NCBI RefSeq assembly: GCF_014193695.1
Contig: NZ_JACHZR010000001.1
Coordinates: 843,309 to 907,308, forward strand
Reading direction: 5' to 3'
DNA: 64,000 nt
DNA from: Rhizobium sp. BK316
GTDB lineage: Bacteria > Pseudomonadota > Alphaproteobacteria > Rhizobiales > Rhizobiaceae
Position 1 is the first letter of the stretch; each line of letters opens with the position of its first letter. This document shows, piece by piece, positions 10,633 to 19,472 of the stretch. Made by a program: the position numbers and the translations under genes. Under the pieces are notes generated by a model, which did no database searches, was not told the origin of the DNA, and saw only the letters and a program-made list of their open reading frames with translations.

Positions 10633-10648
10633 GGCCGGCTTGCCGGCC
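10633..10648. terminator. Hairpin downstream of oxyR
   Basis: Perfect GGCCGG/CCGGCC 6-bp stem with a 4-base loop, about 50 bases after the oxyR stop and before the mgtC-like gene. It lacks a T-tract; a transcription stop or leader structure is possible. Confidence 0.35.
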
Positions 10649-10721
10649 GCGCTCTAGCTTCCCGCATTAAACGATCGGCAGCGATCCCGCGTTCTGAGCG
10701 CTGATCCGCGACAAGGGGAGC

Positions 10722-11432
10722 ATGGAATTGGATTTGATCGACCTGATGCCGATCACGCCGAGCTGGACGGACATCGCAATCCGTCTGGCGGCAACGATTA
10801 TCGCCGGCGCATTCATCGGCCTCGACAGGGAACGTGGGGGACATGTCGCGGGATTGCGCACGACCATCCTCGTCGGACTAGCGGCCTGTCTCTCGATGAT
10901 CCAGGCGAATATCCTCCTGGCGACGAGCCAAAGCGTGAACGGATCAATGGATATATTGCGCTTCCCACTCGGCGTCCTCACCGGCGTGGGCTTTATCGGT
11001 GGCGGGGCGATCCTGAAGAGGGGCGACATCGCAACCGGCGTGACTACGGCGGCCACGCTGTGGCTGATCACGGCGATCGGCCTGTGTTTCGGCGGCGGGC
11101 AAATCGCTGTGGGTTCCATTGTTACCGTCCTGGCCGTCCTGATCCTTTCTCCGCTGAAGCAGGTAGACCGGTGGATATCAGGCCAACAGAAAGGCATGGT
11201 CGCAATCAGACTGCCGGTCGAGGCCGGCATTCCTGATATAAAGAAGGCGGCTATCGAGCTTTCAGAAGCGACCTTCACAGAGCTCAGGGACAGCGATGAG
11301 GCGTACCGAGAGCTAATCTACGAGATCAGATGGACATCCGTTCAAGGCATTCCGGGTGCTGACCAAATTGCTGCATCTTTGGAAACGAACTTTCGCGTTA
11401 CCCGCTTCGAGCATCGCACGACCGGAGCTTAG
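10722..11432 (+). CDS. MgtC/SapB family inner-membrane protein
   Basis: 236 residues. The N-terminal half (about 20-150) has several hydrophobic segments and the MgtC-family signatures GAFIGLDRERGGHVAGLRTT and LTGVGFIGGGAILKRG, followed by a cytosolic C-terminal domain. MgtC proteins support survival at low magnesium and inside host cells by acting on the F-type ATP synthase or membrane potential; whether this paralogue does so in rhizobia is unknown. It stands alone after oxyR, without a transporter such as MgtA/B nearby. The 3' end overlaps nothing functional, but a MarR-like tail follows immediately. Confidence 0.85.
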   Translation: MELDLIDLMPITPSWTDIAIRLAATIIAGAFIGLDRERGGHVAGLRTTILVGLAACLSMIQANILLATSQSVNGSMDILRFPLGVLTGVGFIGGGAILKRGDIATGVTTAATLWLITAIGLCFGGGQIAVGSIVTVLAVLILSPLKQVDRWISGQQKGMVAIRLPVEAGIPDIKKAAIELSEATFTELRDSDEAYRELIYEIRWTSVQGIPGADQIAASLETNFRVTRFEHRTTGA

Positions 11433-11433
11433 C

Positions 11434-11583
11434 AGCCAACGTCATCACGATCACAACGATGCGGCGCGTGAGAGGATAGGGATCGAGGTATTCAAGACAT
11501 GGGATCCCGGTGATCTGGACAATCTGGTCCGCCTGATGCGGAAGTTTGCCGATGCCGTGAAGGATGATCCGGTCAAAAGCTGA
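11434..11583 (+). pseudogene. Remnant of a MarR-family regulator (C-terminal tail only)
   Basis: The frame ending at 11583 encodes DAARERIGIEVFKTWDPGDLD then NLVRLMRKFADAV and a short acidic tail. This resembles the last two helices of MarR-type regulators, where the pattern ...F..W...D...L..LMRKFAD forms the C-terminal dimerisation region. No helix-turn-helix or start codon with an RBS precedes it; upstream in frame is the antisense-like overlap with the MgtC gene. I read it as a truncated gene left by a deletion. The similarity is judged by eye, so moderate confidence. Confidence 0.45.
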
Positions 11584-11671
11584 CGAACCACCGCGCGGAT
11601 GGGCAGGCTGGCGGGAGAAAGCGAAGCGTCAGCAGAATCGCCGGCGCCTTGAGACTCTCACCCGACCCGGT

Positions 11672-12445
11672 TTACCAGCAGGTGAATCCCGCATCGACAT
11701 TGACGATTGCTCCCGTCATCAGGCTTGCCGCACCGGATGCGAGAAAGAGAACCGCGCTTGCGACCTCCTCAGGCGTGCCCATTCGCCCCATCGGCGTATC
11801 GGCGAGCCAGATCGGAATCCGCTCGCGATTAGCTTCGACTGCAGCCACCATCGGCGTCTCGATATAGGTCGGAGCGACCGCATTGATCCTGACACCATGC
11901 TGAGCCCATTCGGCGGCCATGGAACGGGTGAGGTGGTGAACGGCAGCCTTGGAAACGTTATAGGCCGTCTGCGGCTGCGGCCGATTGCAGATGATGCCGG
12001 ACATCGAGCCGAGATTGACGATCGCACCCCGTTTCATCGCCACCATATGGCGGCCGAAGGAACGCGAGCACCAGAAGACGCCGTTGACGTTGACATTCAT
12101 CATCCGCAGCCAATCGGCGTCCGTGACGTCTTCGGCGGCAATCCCGTTCTGTCCGATACCAGCATTGTTCACCAGGATCGTCGCCGGGCGGCCACTGCCG
12201 GCGAGTTCATTGGCGATCGCCTCCATGCGGGCGGAATCGGTCACATCGCCGAGACGCAGCTCGACGTCGTATCCCTGGTCTTTGAGCGCCAGAGCCTGCT
12301 CGGCGTCGGATTCATTGCGCTCGATGACGACGACGGCTGCACCGGCTTCGGCGAGTGCGTGAGCGCAGCAAAGCCCGATGGCCCGCCCGCCGCCGGTGAC
12401 GACGGCACGCTCGCCGTCAAGGCGGAATTTTTCCTGATAGCTCAT
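11672..12445 (-). CDS. Galactitol dehydrogenase-like short-chain dehydrogenase
   Basis: 257 residues with SDR motifs: TGGGRAIG near residue 18, NNAG, and catalytic Ser (NLGSMSG), Tyr and Lys (TAYNVSKAA). It resembles the structurally known galactitol dehydrogenase of Rhodobacter along its length: FRLDG at the start, NVNGVFWCSRSFGRHMV, GAIVNLGSMSG, and a C-terminal Trp, where that enzyme uses its C-terminus in metal binding. A galactitol 2-dehydrogenase forming L-tagatose is also known from Rhizobium. It is last in a six-gene polyol operon, 11 bases after another SDR. I infer oxidation of galactitol or a related hexitol; the exact product is uncertain. Start at 12445 (MSYQEKF) has AGGAGC upstream. 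Confidence 0.8.
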   Translation of the reverse strand: MSYQEKFRLDGERAVVTGGGRAIGLCCAHALAEAGAAVVVIERNESDAEQALALKDQGYDVELRLGDVTDSARMEAIANELAGSGRPATILVNNAGIGQNGIAAEDVTDADWLRMMNVNVNGVFWCSRSFGRHMVAMKRGAIVNLGSMSGIICNRPQPQTAYNVSKAAVHHLTRSMAAEWAQHGVRINAVAPTYIETPMVAAVEANRERIPIWLADTPMGRMGTPEEVASAVLFLASGAASLMTGAIVNVDAGFTCW

Positions 12446-12456
12446 CGTCAAGCTCC

Positions 12457-13182
12457 TCAGATGTCGAATGCGCTTGGAAGAACCACGATGTCGCGGATCG
12501 TCACGTTGCGCGGACGCGTCAGCATGAACATGATCGCATCCGCCACCTCCTTGGGTTCGATCAGGGCGCCGGCCTCCTTGGCCTTGCGCAGGTTCTCTTC
12601 CGGCCAGTCGGCAAGCAACGCGCTGATGACCGGTCCCGGCGAAACCGAGCCGACACGAATACCGCTTTTCAGCAGTTGCCTGCGCATCGTCTGGACGAAG
12701 CAATGCATCGCCCATTTCGACGGCGAATAGACCGGCTCCCAGGGAACGGGCGCATGGCCTGCGACCGAGCTCGTGACGATGATGTCGCCGGTGCCGCGTT
12801 CGATCATGTGCGGAATGACCGTCCGGACATTCTTGATGACGACATTGACGTTCAGGTTCAGCATCCTGTCGATGGCGTCCAGATCGGCATCTGCGAGGTC
12901 CCCGCCGATATAGGTGCCGGCGTTGGCATGCAGAATGTCGAGCTGCCCAACCTTAGACAACACGCGGTCAAGAAGCTTAGCGCAAGCCTGAGGATCCAGC
13001 AGGTCCAAAGCGAGAGGTATCGCCCGCTCACCAAGGCGTTCGCAGGCCGACTGAAGCGCCTTCTCGTCGCGGTCAACGAGAACGACCGTGGCGCCTGCCG
13101 CGATCATTGCCTCGGTCGACGCCATTCCGATACCCGACGCCGCGCCGGTGATTGCCGCGACCTTCCCTTTCAACTCGTTCAT
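12457..13182 (-). CDS. Ribitol 2-dehydrogenase-like short-chain dehydrogenase
   Basis: 241 residues. It has TGAASGIG at about 13-20, the NAG motif as HANAG, and catalytic Ser-Tyr-Lys in VTSSVAGHAPVPWEPVYSPSKWA. The opening MNELKGKVAAITGAASGIG and the ending TIRDIVVLPSAFDI match ribitol 2-dehydrogenase-type SDRs, which oxidise pentitols and some hexitols to ketoses with NAD. It is the fifth gene of the operon, between the KbaZ-like gene and the galactitol-dehydrogenase-like gene. Candidate substrates here are ribitol, D-altritol or another hexitol; the sequence cannot choose among them. GGAGG-type RBS (GAGGAAAGA) precedes the ATG. Confidence 0.8.
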   Translation of the reverse strand: MNELKGKVAAITGAASGIGMASTEAMIAAGATVVLVDRDEKALQSACERLGERAIPLALDLLDPQACAKLLDRVLSKVGQLDILHANAGTYIGGDLADADLDAIDRMLNLNVNVVIKNVRTVIPHMIERGTGDIIVTSSVAGHAPVPWEPVYSPSKWAMHCFVQTMRRQLLKSGIRVGSVSPGPVISALLADWPEENLRKAKEAGALIEPKEVADAIMFMLTRPRNVTIRDIVVLPSAFDI

Positions 13183-13206
13183 TCTTTCCTCCTCGGTTGA
13201 GCAGCG

Positions 13207-14481
13207 CTATCTGCCTGCGCCGCATGCTGCATGATAGTCGGCAAGGCTCTTCGTCACCCGCCAGATCAGAACCTCCTCAGGATCCAGCGGTATGTCACAA
13301 AACTGCTGGGCGGCCGGCATGTGCTGCCAGAACAACGGAAACGGCACGGATTTTCCGGCAAGCGCGTCGCAAAGGCGTGCGACGGCGGATTGAGCCTCTT
13401 TCGACGCCCAATAGTATCGGATGCGATCGGACAGCGAATAATGCCGAAGCCAGCGCTGCTCATTCTCCGTGCCGTGATAGTGCCGGCTCCAGTTTTCCCG
13501 ATGCGCCAGCATGAGCGCTTCCATCGCGGCGTAAAGCGGACGCTCGCCATAATCAGGCACGAGATCAGAGGCGATCAGATCCAGTCCATAGAGCGCCTCG
13601 CGCAGCACGAAGGTCAGCTCCGGCCCGACCTTGAGAATGGGGAATCCGTCTTCGACCAGCGCGGTCAGCGGATCGGTGCCCTGATAATCGGTGGAATGCG
13701 CTTCGAACACGAATTGCGGCTCGTCCCCGAGCACCTGTTTCAATGCGTCGATCCTGCTGCGGTCGTAGCGGACGACGTTATGGTTGCCGAACTCGACGCC
13801 GGGCTGCACCACCAGGCCGATAGCGCGCGTAAACGCCTCCGCAAGGCCGGCCTCCGTGAAGACATGACGATGGACATCGATGGTTCGCCTGGCGGCGGAA
13901 GCCGCGGTCGGCTCGATCGTGGTCAGCGCATGATCCACACCGCCGGGAGGAGGAACCTCGGTGCCGATCACATAAACCGGCATGGCGCCCCCTGCCCGCC
14001 TTGCCGAGATCTCCGCGACAGCGGCAAGGCGGGCAGCGCGATGGGCGGTCGTCTCGTCGTCCAACGCGGCGGGTTCGCCCATGCAGCCCATCGACGCGTC
14101 CAGATGGATCTTGCGGAATCCGGCATCGACATAGGCCGCCACCATTCTCTCGGCTTCCGCCATGGCCTCTTCGGCCGCACGTTCCCGCCAGGGATTCGGC
14201 CCGAGGTGGTCGCCCCCAAGCATGATGAGGTTTTCGGGGCAGCCCTCCTCTTTGGCGATGCGCAGCACGATGGCGGCAAAGTCCGCAGGGGTCATTCCGG
14301 TATAGCCGCCCAGATGGTTGACCTGATTGCAGGTGGCTTCGATCAGGACCGTGCTCGCATGGTCACGTCCATGACGCAACGCTGCCCGCAGGACGATTGG
14401 ATGCGCCGAGCAGACAGAGACGATACCCGCGGGACGCCCCTGGACCCTGAGTGCAGCCAGTTCGTTGAGCGCTATCTGCAT
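13207..14481 (-). CDS. GatZ/KbaZ-family protein, probable D-tagatose-6-phosphate 4-epimerase
   Basis: 424 residues, a TIM-barrel member of the GatZ/KbaZ family (NELAALRVQGRPAGIVSVCSA at the start, LIMLGGDHLGPNPW, KIHLDASMGCMG, FVFEAHSTDYQ, LKVGPELTF). In enterobacteria GatZ is a helper subunit of tagatose-bisphosphate aldolase and needs GatY; no GatY/KbaY is present here. In Agrobacterium a GatZ-family protein acts alone as D-tagatose-6-phosphate 4-epimerase, feeding fructose 6-phosphate. The adjacent PfkB-type kinase, whose TGA stop overlaps this ATG (TGATG), fits that second role. The family is clear; the epimerase activity is inferred from neighbours. Confidence 0.82.
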   Translation of the reverse strand: MQIALNELAALRVQGRPAGIVSVCSAHPIVLRAALRHGRDHASTVLIEATCNQVNHLGGYTGMTPADFAAIVLRIAKEEGCPENLIMLGGDHLGPNPWRERAAEEAMAEAERMVAAYVDAGFRKIHLDASMGCMGEPAALDDETTAHRAARLAAVAEISARRAGGAMPVYVIGTEVPPPGGVDHALTTIEPTAASAARRTIDVHRHVFTEAGLAEAFTRAIGLVVQPGVEFGNHNVVRYDRSRIDALKQVLGDEPQFVFEAHSTDYQGTDPLTALVEDGFPILKVGPELTFVLREALYGLDLIASDLVPDYGERPLYAAMEALMLAHRENWSRHYHGTENEQRWLRHYSLSDRIRYYWASKEAQSAVARLCDALAGKSVPFPLFWQHMPAAQQFCDIPLDPEEVLIWRVTKSLADYHAACGAGR

Positions 14482-15458
14482 CAGGAACGCCTTTCCGTTG
14501 AGGCGATGAAGGCGTCGAGTTCCTGGCGCGTACCGGCGCCTTCCATCGGACCGCGAACCGTCACATTGCGCGCACCCGCGGCCGAACCATAGGCAAGAGC
14601 TTCGCCTGGAGACATTCCGAGCCGCCGGCAGGTGAGATAAGCGCCGCCGAAGCAATCGCCAGCACCGGTCGGATCGATCTCTTCGACGAGGAATGCAGAA
14701 GCATCGATCCGGTCTCCGTCCCTGCCGAAATAGGTCGCGCCCTCCGCTCCGCGCTTCAGCACGATCTCCTTCACGCCGATGTCGAACAGGCGGCGGATCG
14801 CCGCGGCTTCGCCCGCGATGCCTGCAGCACGCTCGAGCTCTTCCCCTGACGGCAAAAGAAGATCGGCGGCGGCGACAAGCCTCGAAAATCGGCGCTCGGT
14901 ATCCTCATCGAGCTGCAATTCCTTGCGGATGTTCGGATCGACCGAGAGCGTGCCGCCTCGCGTCTTCACAATATCGACCGCCTTGTCGATTACTTCCCGA
15001 GCGCTCGGAACGGAGAGAGCCGAACCCATCACATGGAGATGTCCGCTGCGGTTGATGAGATCGGCGACACCCTGAGACCAGCCGAAGCGGGCGGCCGCGG
15101 ATTTCGCGATATTGTAGACGAAGTCACGGGAGCCGTCCTTGCGGTAACGGACGAAGGCGCTTCCAGTCGGATAGTCAGGATCGATGGCAATGGTAGACAC
15201 ATCGACGCCATCGCGCCTGAGGCGGTCGATATTGACGCGACCGAAATCGTCATTGCCGACCGCACCCACCATTGCCGCCGCTCCGCCAAGCCGGCCGCAT
15301 TGCGAGATGAAGATCGCCGGCGCCCCGCTGGCAAACGGGCCGACAAGCGGCTGAGCTTCCAGGAATCCGTCTCCGGTTGTCGTAGCAACGATCTCCACGA
15401 GGATCTCGCCGACGCAAACCGTGGGACCGAGATGATCCGGAGCCAACACTGAAGCCAT
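14481..15458 (-). CDS. PfkB-family carbohydrate kinase, probable D-tagatose/ketohexose kinase
   Basis: 325 residues with ribokinase-fold landmarks: the N-terminal GEILVEI strand, [19 protein letters not shown], and the C-terminal catalytic-base motif [16 protein letters not shown]. It lacks a signal or membrane segment. It overlaps the KbaZ-like gene by one base and follows the ROK regulator by 26 bases. In this context it most likely phosphorylates a ketohexose such as D-tagatose at O-6 (or O-1), making the substrate of the KbaZ-like epimerase. Two ATGs are possible; the one at 15458 has AGCAGGA six bases upstream, whereas 15464 has the same sequence too close. Confidence 0.82.
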   Translation of the reverse strand: MASVLAPDHLGPTVCVGEILVEIVATTTGDGFLEAQPLVGPFASGAPAIFISQCGRLGGAAAMVGAVGNDDFGRVNIDRLRRDGVDVSTIAIDPDYPTGSAFVRYRKDGSRDFVYNIAKSAAARFGWSQGVADLINRSGHLHVMGSALSVPSAREVIDKAVDIVKTRGGTLSVDPNIRKELQLDEDTERRFSRLVAAADLLLPSGEELERAAGIAGEAAAIRRLFDIGVKEIVLKRGAEGATYFGRDGDRIDASAFLVEEIDPTGAGDCFGGAYLTCRRLGMSPGEALAYGSAAGARNVTVRGPMEGAGTRQELDAFIASTERRS

Positions 15459-15484
15459 TGCCATCCTGCTTTCGATAGATGTCG

Positions 15485-16705
15485 TTAAATCGCTGTTGAC
15501 CGTTGTATTGCACCGTCTTCGCCACCGAACTCCTCGTTTTCGAGAGAAAGGAAGCGCCGGTGCAGCATGCATGCCGCCCCGAAGGCGGAACCGAACTCCG
15601 CATCGCCATCGACGACGATCTCGGGTGTCGGAAAAGGAATATTCTGGCCCTCCGACATGTGGACCGCCACGCGGGCAGCCACCATCGGATAGAGCGAGGC
15701 CACGGAACCGCCCAGCACGATCCGGTCCGGGTCGAGCAGACGACAGGCCTGAAGCAGCGCATAGGCAAGATGCCGCGACCAGATCTCCGCTATGTTTACC
15801 GCGTCCGGAACGCGATCGCGAACGTCGGTGAGGAACTCCTGCAGGTCTGCGTCGGTGCGGCCGGTCGCTTCCCGGTACTGCCGGATCAGCACTTCGCGGC
15901 CGATCAATTGCTCGAATTTCTGTCCCCCGCTTCCCGGCACGAGGGTATGGCCGATTTCGCCTGCAAGGCCATGACCGCCGCGAAACAGCTTTCCGTCGAT
16001 CATGATCCCGCCGCCGACGCCGGTCTCCATGAGCAGAAAGAGCGTTACACCGGCAACGCCGTGACGATAGCTGTCACCGATGGCGAAGGCGTTGGCATCG
16101 TTTTCGACCGCGATCGGCACCTCGGCCGGAAAGGCGCTGCGGCCGATCTCCTTCAAAGGCACCTCCCGCCAGCCGATGATCGGCGCAAGCGTGACAATCC
16201 CTTCCGGCCGGATATGCGCCGGCACGGATATGCCGAGCCCCCGACAACGCTCAATCATCTCCTTCGACATCGCGTCCACAATGAGCTCGACGCCGCATGC
16301 CACCGCCTCCTCCACGGTCGAGGACTGCGCGTGGAAGGCCAGCCTGCGACAAGCCCGGACATCTGCCGAAAAATCCACGACGACAGCAGATATATGCTCG
16401 ACGCCAAGTTCGATCCCGGCGAAGAACGCGGCATCCGGAACCAGTTTGAGCATGATCCCCGGACGGCCGGCGCGGGATTGCTCCGGGCGCTGTTTGCTGT
16501 TCTCCTCCGACTCCTGAACAAAGCCGCTCTCCGTCAGTTCGGCAACGATCTCGCCTGACGACGAACGGTTCATTCCGAGCTTCCGCGCCAGATCGGCCCG
16601 GCTCAGGCGGCGATGGCTGTAGATCGTCTGCAGGGCTGCGACGATGTTGTTCTGCCTGATCCTGCGCGGCGAGCTTCCGATGGAAACGGTGTCGTTCATG
16701 TTCAT
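15485..16705 (-). CDS. ROK-family transcriptional regulator of the polyol operon
   Basis: 406 residues: an N-terminal winged helix (about 15-80, with [29 protein letters not shown]) fused to a ROK sugar-kinase-like domain ([49 protein letters not shown]). The zinc site that normally follows GEIGH, with three closely spaced Cys, is absent; the region reads [16 protein letters not shown]. So this is a ROK protein without the usual metal cluster and probably not a kinase. Lying between the epimerase and kinase genes, it likely represses both this operon and the divergent transporter operon in response to a ketose or polyol. The MNMN start has GAAGAGAA upstream. Confidence 0.87.
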   Translation of the reverse strand: MNMNDTVSIGSSPRRIRQNNIVAALQTIYSHRRLSRADLARKLGMNRSSSGEIVAELTESGFVQESEENSKQRPEQSRAGRPGIMLKLVPDAAFFAGIELGVEHISAVVVDFSADVRACRRLAFHAQSSTVEEAVACGVELIVDAMSKEMIERCRGLGISVPAHIRPEGIVTLAPIIGWREVPLKEIGRSAFPAEVPIAVENDANAFAIGDSYRHGVAGVTLFLLMETGVGGGIMIDGKLFRGGHGLAGEIGHTLVPGSGGQKFEQLIGREVLIRQYREATGRTDADLQEFLTDVRDRVPDAVNIAEIWSRHLAYALLQACRLLDPDRIVLGGSVASLYPMVAARVAVHMSEGQNIPFPTPEIVVDGDAEFGSAFGAACMLHRRFLSLENEEFGGEDGAIQRSTAI

Positions 16706-16763
16706 TTCTCTTCAAATCGACTGCTTCAGCCTACACTTGCGAAGCAGATCGGCAGAAGGATTA

Positions 16764-17648
16764 TCAGGGGCGAGCGTTCGTGACGCGGCGGCGTTTTGCT
16801 TCTTCATATTTCAATTCGATATAGCGTTTGGCATGGGCCGCCAGCGGGTCGTTGTCGGTCCACGTGTCGCGCCAGATTGCACAGGCGAGCGAAAGGCCTT
16901 CATCGACGACGGCGGTCGAAAAGCTTTCGAACACGATGTCGCGCCTGTAGTCGATATCGAGCAACGCATCGAAGATGAGATCGAAATTGATGACGCCGTC
17001 GCCAAGATAGCCGCGATTGCTTTCGCCGATGTGGAAGTAGCCGATCTTGTCGCCGGCGAGCCGGATCGCGGCAGCGGGATTTGCTTCCTCGATATTCATG
17101 TGAAAGGTGTCGAGATGCAGTCGGACATGGTCCGATCCGGTCTCGGCGATGAACTTCAATCCCTGGGCCGCCGTGTTCAGAAGGTTCGTCTCGAAACGAT
17201 TGACGATCTCCAGGACGAGATCGACCCTCGCTTCCTTCGCGACATCAGCGGTCGCAGCGATCGTAGCGACGCTGTTGTCCCAGCCCTTCTTCGTCGGTTG
17301 GCGGTTGTACTTGGTGTGCGCGGAATAGAGAATACCGCCGAGCTTGTTTCCGCCGATGTCACGGACCGCACGCACCGCATCGGCCAGCGTCTGCTTGCCG
17401 GCGGATACAGCAGCGGCATCCTCGCTCGAAATATCCTTGTCGACCGGCAGCCCCATCGTCACGCCGATCTCGACATCGAGCGATTGTGCGAGCTTCGCCA
17501 GACGGTCGAGATTGAACTTCTCGGGGCGCAGATAAGCGAATTCGATCGTGCGATATCCATGCTCGGCCGTTTTGTTAAGGGCCATTTCAAGGCCCTCCTG
17601 TGTTTGGCCGCCTGTCCATACAAATGAATGGATGCCCAATCGGCGCAT
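16764..17648 (-). CDS. Ketose 3-epimerase (D-tagatose/D-psicose/L-tagatose 3-epimerase family)
   Basis: 294 residues, TIM-barrel sugar epimerase. The metal ligands of D-tagatose 3-epimerases are visible as Glu147 (LEIVNRFE), Asp180 (HLDTFHMNIEE), His206 (GYFHIGESNR) and Glu241 (IVFESF), each five positions before the numbering of the Pseudomonas cichorii enzyme. The NRFE.N.LNTA and FHMNIEE blocks are diagnostic. It would interconvert ketohexoses at C-3, for example L-tagatose and L-sorbose or D-tagatose and D-sorbose. It is the first gene of the minus-strand polyol operon, with GGAGG nine bases upstream of the ATG. Substrate handedness is not decidable here. Confidence 0.88.
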   Translation of the reverse strand: MRRLGIHSFVWTGGQTQEGLEMALNKTAEHGYRTIEFAYLRPEKFNLDRLAKLAQSLDVEIGVTMGLPVDKDISSEDAAAVSAGKQTLADAVRAVRDIGGNKLGGILYSAHTKYNRQPTKKGWDNSVATIAATADVAKEARVDLVLEIVNRFETNLLNTAAQGLKFIAETGSDHVRLHLDTFHMNIEEANPAAAIRLAGDKIGYFHIGESNRGYLGDGVINFDLIFDALLDIDYRRDIVFESFSTAVVDEGLSLACAIWRDTWTDNDPLAAHAKRYIELKYEEAKRRRVTNARP

Positions 17649-17943
17649 GGCTTTTTTCCTCCGCTGAAAGCCTTCAATTGCGCCACAGCTATGCCATTTA
17701 GTATGGTAAAGCAACAAATAAATTCACAGATTCTGATTTTGCCCCTGCGAGCAAATTCGTTGCGTTGCAGCATTTTTAGTTTGATAATCCTGCATTGTTA
17801 TTTTCGCCGGAATTAGTTCTCACCAAAATCAACAACATAGCCGTCATATTTGCAGGTTTAGACAACAAATATTGCGTGGGCAGTATTTTTCGTCTACAAA
17901 ATGGCTCGGCGAAATGATCTCGCTGCTATCTGGGAGGATTGAA
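17649..17943. promoter_or_regulatory. Divergent promoter region of the polyol island
   Basis: 295 AT-rich bases between the epimerase gene (minus) and the binding-protein gene (plus), so both operons are probably controlled from here, most likely by the ROK protein. Possible sites are the dyad CCAT-TTAGT-ATGG (17694-17706) and the imperfect direct repeats TTTAGACAACAAA (about 17858) and TTTCGTCTACAAA (about 17888). No site is proven. Confidence 0.5.
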
Positions 17944-19377
17944 ATGAATTACGCTCTGAAGGCCAGCGCGCTTGCGCTGACGCTCAGCCTCGCCACCGCC
18001 GCTTCGCCGGCTTGGGCAGACTTCTGGTCTGACGCCGGCGCCAAGTTCAAAGGCGTGACCTTGCACGGCGTGACCGAAAGCACGCCGCCATCGAACTACA
18101 TCAAGAACGTGCTCGCTCCGGAATTCGAGAAGAAGACCGGCATCAAGGTCGAGATCGAGACGACGTCCTGGGATCAGATGTACGACAAGGCCATCAAGGA
18201 CATGGAGGCCAAGACCGGCATCTATGACATGGTCTACATCGAACAGGACATCATCTACTCGTATCTGTCCCGGAATTTTCTCGTCAACATCACTCAGACG
18301 CTGAAGGATCAGGCGGATCTGAAGGCGCCGACCTACGACGACGCGAACTTCACCAGCTTCGCCGACTATTTCAAGGACAAGAAGGGCGATCTCTTTGGCG
18401 TCCCGATGGAAGCCTTCCTGAAGACCTATCTCTATCGCAAGGACCTTTTCGACGATCCGAAGATCAAGGAAGCCTTCAAGAAGGAAACCGGCAAGGACCT
18501 CAAGCCGGCGACCACGCATGAGGACTACACGCAGATCGCCGAATTCTTCACCAAATACGGCAAGGATAACGGCATTGAGCTATGGGGCACCACGGCTCAG
18601 GCCCATACAGGTCACGCGGCGTCCTGGTACGAATATTTCGAATCCATCGCGCCGACCTTCGGCGTCTATAACTGGGGCATCGACGCCAGCAACAACTATG
18701 CCGCAACCGTCGAGCATGGCGGCGCGATGAACAGCGACAAGGCGAAGGCCGCGCTGAAATACTGGCTGCACCTGCGCGATATCGCTCCACCGGAATCGAC
18801 CCAGTCCACCTGGACGGAGACTGCGACGACCTTCGCTGCCGGCCGTGTCGCCCAAGGATTGATCTACGGCGAGAACGCGGCATGGATTGCGAGTGATCCT
18901 GCGCAGTCGAAGGTGGTCGACAAAGTAGGCTTTGCCCTGCCGCCGCTCGAACCGGGCGTTCTGGAAGATGCGAAATCCGGAAAGGGCTATATCGGCTATT
19001 ACGACGGCGGCGCTTTCGGCCTGCCGATTACGTCCAAGAACAAGGAAGCGGCCCTGCTCTTCCTCGAATTCATGGGTCAGAACGATGTGCAGCCCGATTG
19101 GGCGATCGCGGCACCCCGCATCACCAATAAGGCGACCTTCGATGATCCGAAGGTCAAGGCGATGGATGTCAAGCTCGGCGGCTTCTACACGATGCTGAAG
19201 GATGAAGGCAAACTCTTCGCCGGCGCACCCCCGTATCCGTTCCACGCCCAGTTGCGTGAAGCAACCCTGCCGATCTTCTTCGACATCCTGACCGGCAAGA
19301 TCGCGCCCGACGAAGGCCTCGACCAGATGGCCGCCAAGACGGAAGAGGAGCTCACGTCGCTCGGCTATCGCAAATAA
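17944..19377 (+). CDS. ABC sugar/polyol importer, periplasmic binding protein (SmoE-like)
   Basis: 477 residues: signal peptide with cleavage after PAWA (about residue 22), then a large cluster-B type sugar-binding protein ([60 protein letters not shown]). This type includes the sorbitol/mannitol binding proteins of alphaproteobacteria. The downstream permeases, ATPase and dehydrogenase and the divergent polyol catabolic operon suggest that galactitol, altritol, sorbitol or a related alditol is the ligand. The ATG at 17944 is preceded by GGGAGGATTGAA and gives a normal signal peptide; the longer frame upstream is not needed. Confidence 0.88.
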   Translation: MNYALKASALALTLSLATAASPAWADFWSDAGAKFKGVTLHGVTESTPPSNYIKNVLAPEFEKKTGIKVEIETTSWDQMYDKAIKDMEAKTGIYDMVYIEQDIIYSYLSRNFLVNITQTLKDQADLKAPTYDDANFTSFADYFKDKKGDLFGVPMEAFLKTYLYRKDLFDDPKIKEAFKKETGKDLKPATTHEDYTQIAEFFTKYGKDNGIELWGTTAQAHTGHAASWYEYFESIAPTFGVYNWGIDASNNYAATVEHGGAMNSDKAKAALKYWLHLRDIAPPESTQSTWTETATTFAAGRVAQGLIYGENAAWIASDPAQSKVVDKVGFALPPLEPGVLEDAKSGKGYIGYYDGGAFGLPITSKNKEAALLFLEFMGQNDVQPDWAIAAPRITNKATFDDPKVKAMDVKLGGFYTMLKDEGKLFAGAPPYPFHAQLREATLPIFFDILTGKIAPDEGLDQMAAKTEEELTSLGYRK

Positions 19378-19396
19378 ATCATCCTCCCCACCTTGG

Positions 19397-19431
19397 CGGG
19401 TCGTCTTCGCTTGGCGACCCGTCTCTTTCTT
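19397..19431 (+). terminator. Hairpin between binding-protein and permease genes of the polyol importer
   Basis: A 9-bp stem (CGGGTCGTC / GGCGACCCG, one U-G pair) with a 7-base loop, followed by TCTCTTTCTT. It lies 19 bases after the binding-protein stop and 40 bases before the permease start, so it would act as a partial terminator inside the operon. Confidence 0.65.
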
Positions 19432-19472
19432 GGCTCGATAGGCCGCCCCAGGGGGCCAGAGAGGATGAGGCA

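Noticed and set aside
13231..14592. 453-codon plus frame over the KbaZ-like gene
   Set aside because: Antisense to a conserved barrel protein; no recognisable features.
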